Source of the DNA: Monoraphidium neglectum
Taxonomy: Eukaryota; Chlorophyta; Chlorophyceae; Sphaeropleales; Selenastraceae
NCBI RefSeq assembly: GCF_000611645.1
Contig: NW_014012041.1
Coordinates: forward strand, 2,437-13,563
Direction: 5' to 3'
Length of the DNA: 11,127 nucleotides
Numbering within the stretch: position 1 is the first letter of the stretch; every line of letters starts with the position of its first letter. A model generated the notes under the pieces. The model searched no databases. It was given only the letters and a program-made list of their open reading frames with translations, and was not told the origin of the DNA. Both the position numbers and the translations under genes were made by a program. Below are positions 9,406 to 11,127 of the stretch, piece after piece.

Positions 9406-10115
9406 CTATTAAGTCCGAGGCCATAACAGTATCAAGGGCGCGCTTGACGCCGGTCAGCGCGGTCGCGGCAGCAAAAGCAGCAGTCATATCACTGTACAAC
9501 GGCTCTCGACGGACGACGCAGAACACTATGTGCGTATATGCTTGCTATGAATACCACGCTCTCGTTCATTATTGCTTGACAACACACAACATGGGGGGAG
9601 TGTGCACATATGAACAGCATGCCACAAGTGTCTGACGCCCAGCCCGTCTCGATACAGCAGCTGCAGGCCCTTGTTTGCGAAGGGGGGGTGGGGATCATAA
9701 ATGCAGCCGTTGCCGAAAACCGTGCATGACTGCATGGCTCTGGTACAAATTCTGCAGGAATCAATAGACCCGCGCGGGCAACTGCGGGACCCTGTGTTCA
9801 TTTGCACCGCCAAAAGGCGTGCCTCGCAGTGCGTGCGCCAGAATAGAGCACGCGTCAGCGCCAGAGCGTTGGCACGCTGCAGACAACACAATTCTGGCGC
9901 CGTGCAGCTTCTAGCTGGCAAGCGCTCGGCAGGCCATCTCGAGCGAGTCAGCGTGCAAATCCAGATTGCCATCGGCAACACCACGCCTGGCAAGCAGGTC
10001 TTGCCGCCTCAGGCCCGCGCGTAATCGGTTGTCACGAACCCACGCACACGCAGGAATATACCTACAAATTTCTGGGTTTCGCCAACCAACCCGGTCAGGC
10101 GACAGTCCGTCCATC

Positions 10116-11127
10116 TCACAACCCCTGCAACAGGTCGCCGCACTCTGCGGTCGCGGTCGCGCGCAGGGGGGCGCCGCTGCGTCGCAGCTCGCGCAGCACC
10201 TCCTCGCGGCTGAGGGCCGCCAGTGCCGTTAAATCGTAGTCTGACGGTTCGAACTGCAGGGATATTGGGTTCAACACAGCAAGGGGGATTCACTGGTGGG
10301 GTTTCACTGGTGGGCTCGCCATTGCACGCACGCCAGGGCGACAGTGGGCCAACATGAGGCTGCGTATTAGACCGCTAGATTGATTGGCGCTGCCACGCAG
10401 CATGCGTTGCGCTCGCGGGGGCAAGGGATTTGGGCGGGCTGTCAATGGGGGGGGGGGCGTTGTCACATGCGCTGCGTGCTCACGTTGATGGGGGCGTCTG
10501 GCCTAAGGAAGAGCAGGGCGGCTACGTCGTACGTCCTGGCTGCGGCCACCTCCGTGTCGAACGATCCGAGATAGATCCTGCGGGCCGGCAGGCAATGACA
10601 AAGGGGGTCAGCTGGGGTCGCGCCTGAGGGTGCAGGCCGCACCTTGGGGCCGCAACGGCAGGGGTGTTGTCCCGGCGAGCGCAAGAACGGTCGAGCTTCA
10701 AAGAAATCCTTCACATGATACCCCGCCACGCAGGCAAGTGGCCGGCAAGGGGGCGTGCAAGGCTTGCCGCGGCAACTCACTGCCTGCCGCGCTGGCGTTT
10801 GGCTTCGCGGCCGCGCATGAAGCTGCCATCCCACAGGTGCGCCTGCGATGCAGAGAGGCGCCAGCGAATGCTGGTTTGTCGACAGCAAACAACACATATG
10901 TTGTGGTCTCTCGCCTCTCCCCATGGCTGCGGGGAGCCATTGATTGTGCCATCCACAGCTGTTCCCCACGCAGCGTGCGTGGGGAACAGCTGAACGCCAT
11001 GCCCTCAGGGCAGCGTTGTTGCTTCCAGCCCTCACACCCGGCGGGAGCGCGCGGTGTCACTGCCTCACCCACCTCAAACTTGCCCGTGTTCTTGTGGCGG
11101 CTCACACCCTTCAGCTCAGACGACGCC
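10116..11127 (-). CDS. AP2/ERF-domain transcription factor, R1-type AP2 domain (5' partial, last 4 exons)
   Basis: Seen: exons 11073-11127 (enters from the right edge), 10781-10842, 10484-10577 and 10116-10253, joined by GT-AG introns with matching phases (0, 2, 0), ending at TGA 10116-10118. The spliced product contains one complete AP2 domain: LKGVSRHKNTGKFE, then AHLWDGSF, a basic insertion ending RQRGRQ, IYLGSFDTE, and AAARTYDVAAL, finishing with PINF. These match the YRG-type strand region, the EAHLWD strand, the YLG(S/G)F strand and the AxxYDxAA helix. Family knowledge: AP2 domains bind DNA through the three-stranded sheet, and the long insertion before YLG is typical of the first repeat of ANT/PLT-type proteins. 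The tail (SREEVLRELRRS) resembles the linker that normally leads to the second repeat, but the protein stops 20 residues later. Oddities: LKGV in place of YRGV, and FLRPDAPIN where most members have a WG motif. Inference: nuclear DNA-binding regulator; target genes unknown. Confidence 0.9.
10289..10314 (+). repeat. Short tandem duplication TTCACTGGTGGG x2
   Basis: The 12-base unit TTCACTGGTGGG occurs at 10289-10300 and 10303-10314, separated by GT, so the period is 14 bases. It lies inside the third visible intron of the AP2 gene (10254-10483), about 36 bases from the splice acceptor on the minus strand, where it could overlap the branch-point region. Confidence 0.9.
10447..10457 (+). repeat. 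G11 homopolymer in AP2 intron
   Basis: Eleven consecutive G residues on the plus strand (C11 in the transcript), 27 bases inside the third visible intron of the AP2 gene from its donor side. Confidence 0.85.
10956..10992 (-). repeat. Perfect 16-base inverted repeat (hairpin) in AP2 intron
   Basis: CAGCTGTTCCCCACGC at 10956-10971 is followed after the 5-base spacer AGCGT by its exact reverse complement at 10977-10992. In RNA it would fold into a perfect 16-base-pair stem with a 5-base loop. It lies in the first visible intron of the AP2 gene (10843-11072). A second, weaker inverted repeat (ATGGCT...AGCCAT, 10923-10940) sits next to it on the acceptor side. The arms are too short for a typical plant-type microRNA precursor; other options are a remnant of a small inverted-repeat element or a splicing-related RNA structure. 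Confidence 0.9.

Larger units (their letters stand above)
8713..10115. other. Convergent intergenic region (3' UTRs); no convincing gene
   Basis: About 1.4 kb between the ends of two tail-to-tail genes (1.8 kb if the plus gene stops at 8330). GC drops to near-intergenic levels and open frames are short and without family signatures on either strand. It should hold the 3' UTRs of both genes. Recognisable items are a TGTAA motif at 8913-8917, a TTCAGGG tandem repeat at 9381-9405 and some short GC-rich inverted repeats, for example ACGGGG at 9048-9053 with CCCCGT at 9059-9064. I found no TTACA (minus-strand TGTAA) between 9541 and 10115 that would mark polyadenylation of the AP2 gene. I saw no tRNA and no second AP2 domain here. 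Confidence 0.6.

Noticed and set aside
9701..10024. 107-codon plus-strand open frame between the two convergent genes
   Set aside because: No domain, ordinary composition for non-coding sequence, and it lies where the 3' UTR of the AP2 gene is expected on the other strand.
1..11127. Prokaryotic defence system, CRISPR array, operon or prophage
   Set aside because: Genes have spliceosomal-type introns and a plant/algal AP2 domain, and there are no direct-repeat arrays with spacers, so a bacterial or phage origin does not fit.

Overview
The window looks like nuclear DNA of a GC-rich green alga (Chlorophyta). Three lines of evidence support this: the coding parts are very rich in GC, especially at third codon positions; the genes are broken by GT-AG introns of about 140-310 bases; and one gene encodes an AP2/ERF DNA-binding domain of the plant and green-algal type. 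The coding regions also carry CAG and GGC triplet runs, which are common in chlorophyte genomes. I see no bacterial operon, CRISPR array, tRNA or rRNA gene, or complete transposon.

Layout: (1) 4580 down to 1, minus strand: a multi-exon gene for a leucine/alanine-rich, all-helical protein that looks like an alpha-solenoid (HEAT/ARM-like). I resolve nine phase-consistent exons. The 5' end is inside the window and the 3' end runs off the left edge. (2) 4581-5590: a divergent intergenic region of about 1 kb with clearly lower GC, holding the two promoters and 5' UTRs. (3) 5591-8330, plus strand: a three-exon gene for an 805-residue coiled-coil and low-complexity protein of unknown function. A fourth exon reaching to 8712 is possible. 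(4) 8331/8713-10115: a convergent intergenic region of about 1.4-1.8 kb with 3' UTR sequence, a TGTAA-type polyadenylation candidate and a short telomere-like TTCAGGG repeat. (5) 11127 down to 10116, minus strand: the 3' four exons of an AP2-domain transcription factor. Its single visible domain is of the first-repeat (R1) type of ANT/PLT-like AP2 proteins, including the internal insertion. It is followed by a linker-like tail and then a stop, with no second AP2 domain. Its 5' end lies beyond the right edge.

The first two genes are head to head and may share a promoter region; the coiled-coil gene and the AP2 gene are tail to tail. Nothing in the sequence ties the three products into one pathway. 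The AP2 protein should act in the nucleus. The solenoid protein has a basic KKRRKLK stretch that could be a nuclear localisation signal. I could not name a family for either the solenoid or the coiled-coil protein. Exon boundaries were worked out by hand from reading frame, splice dinucleotides and phase continuity, not from transcripts.
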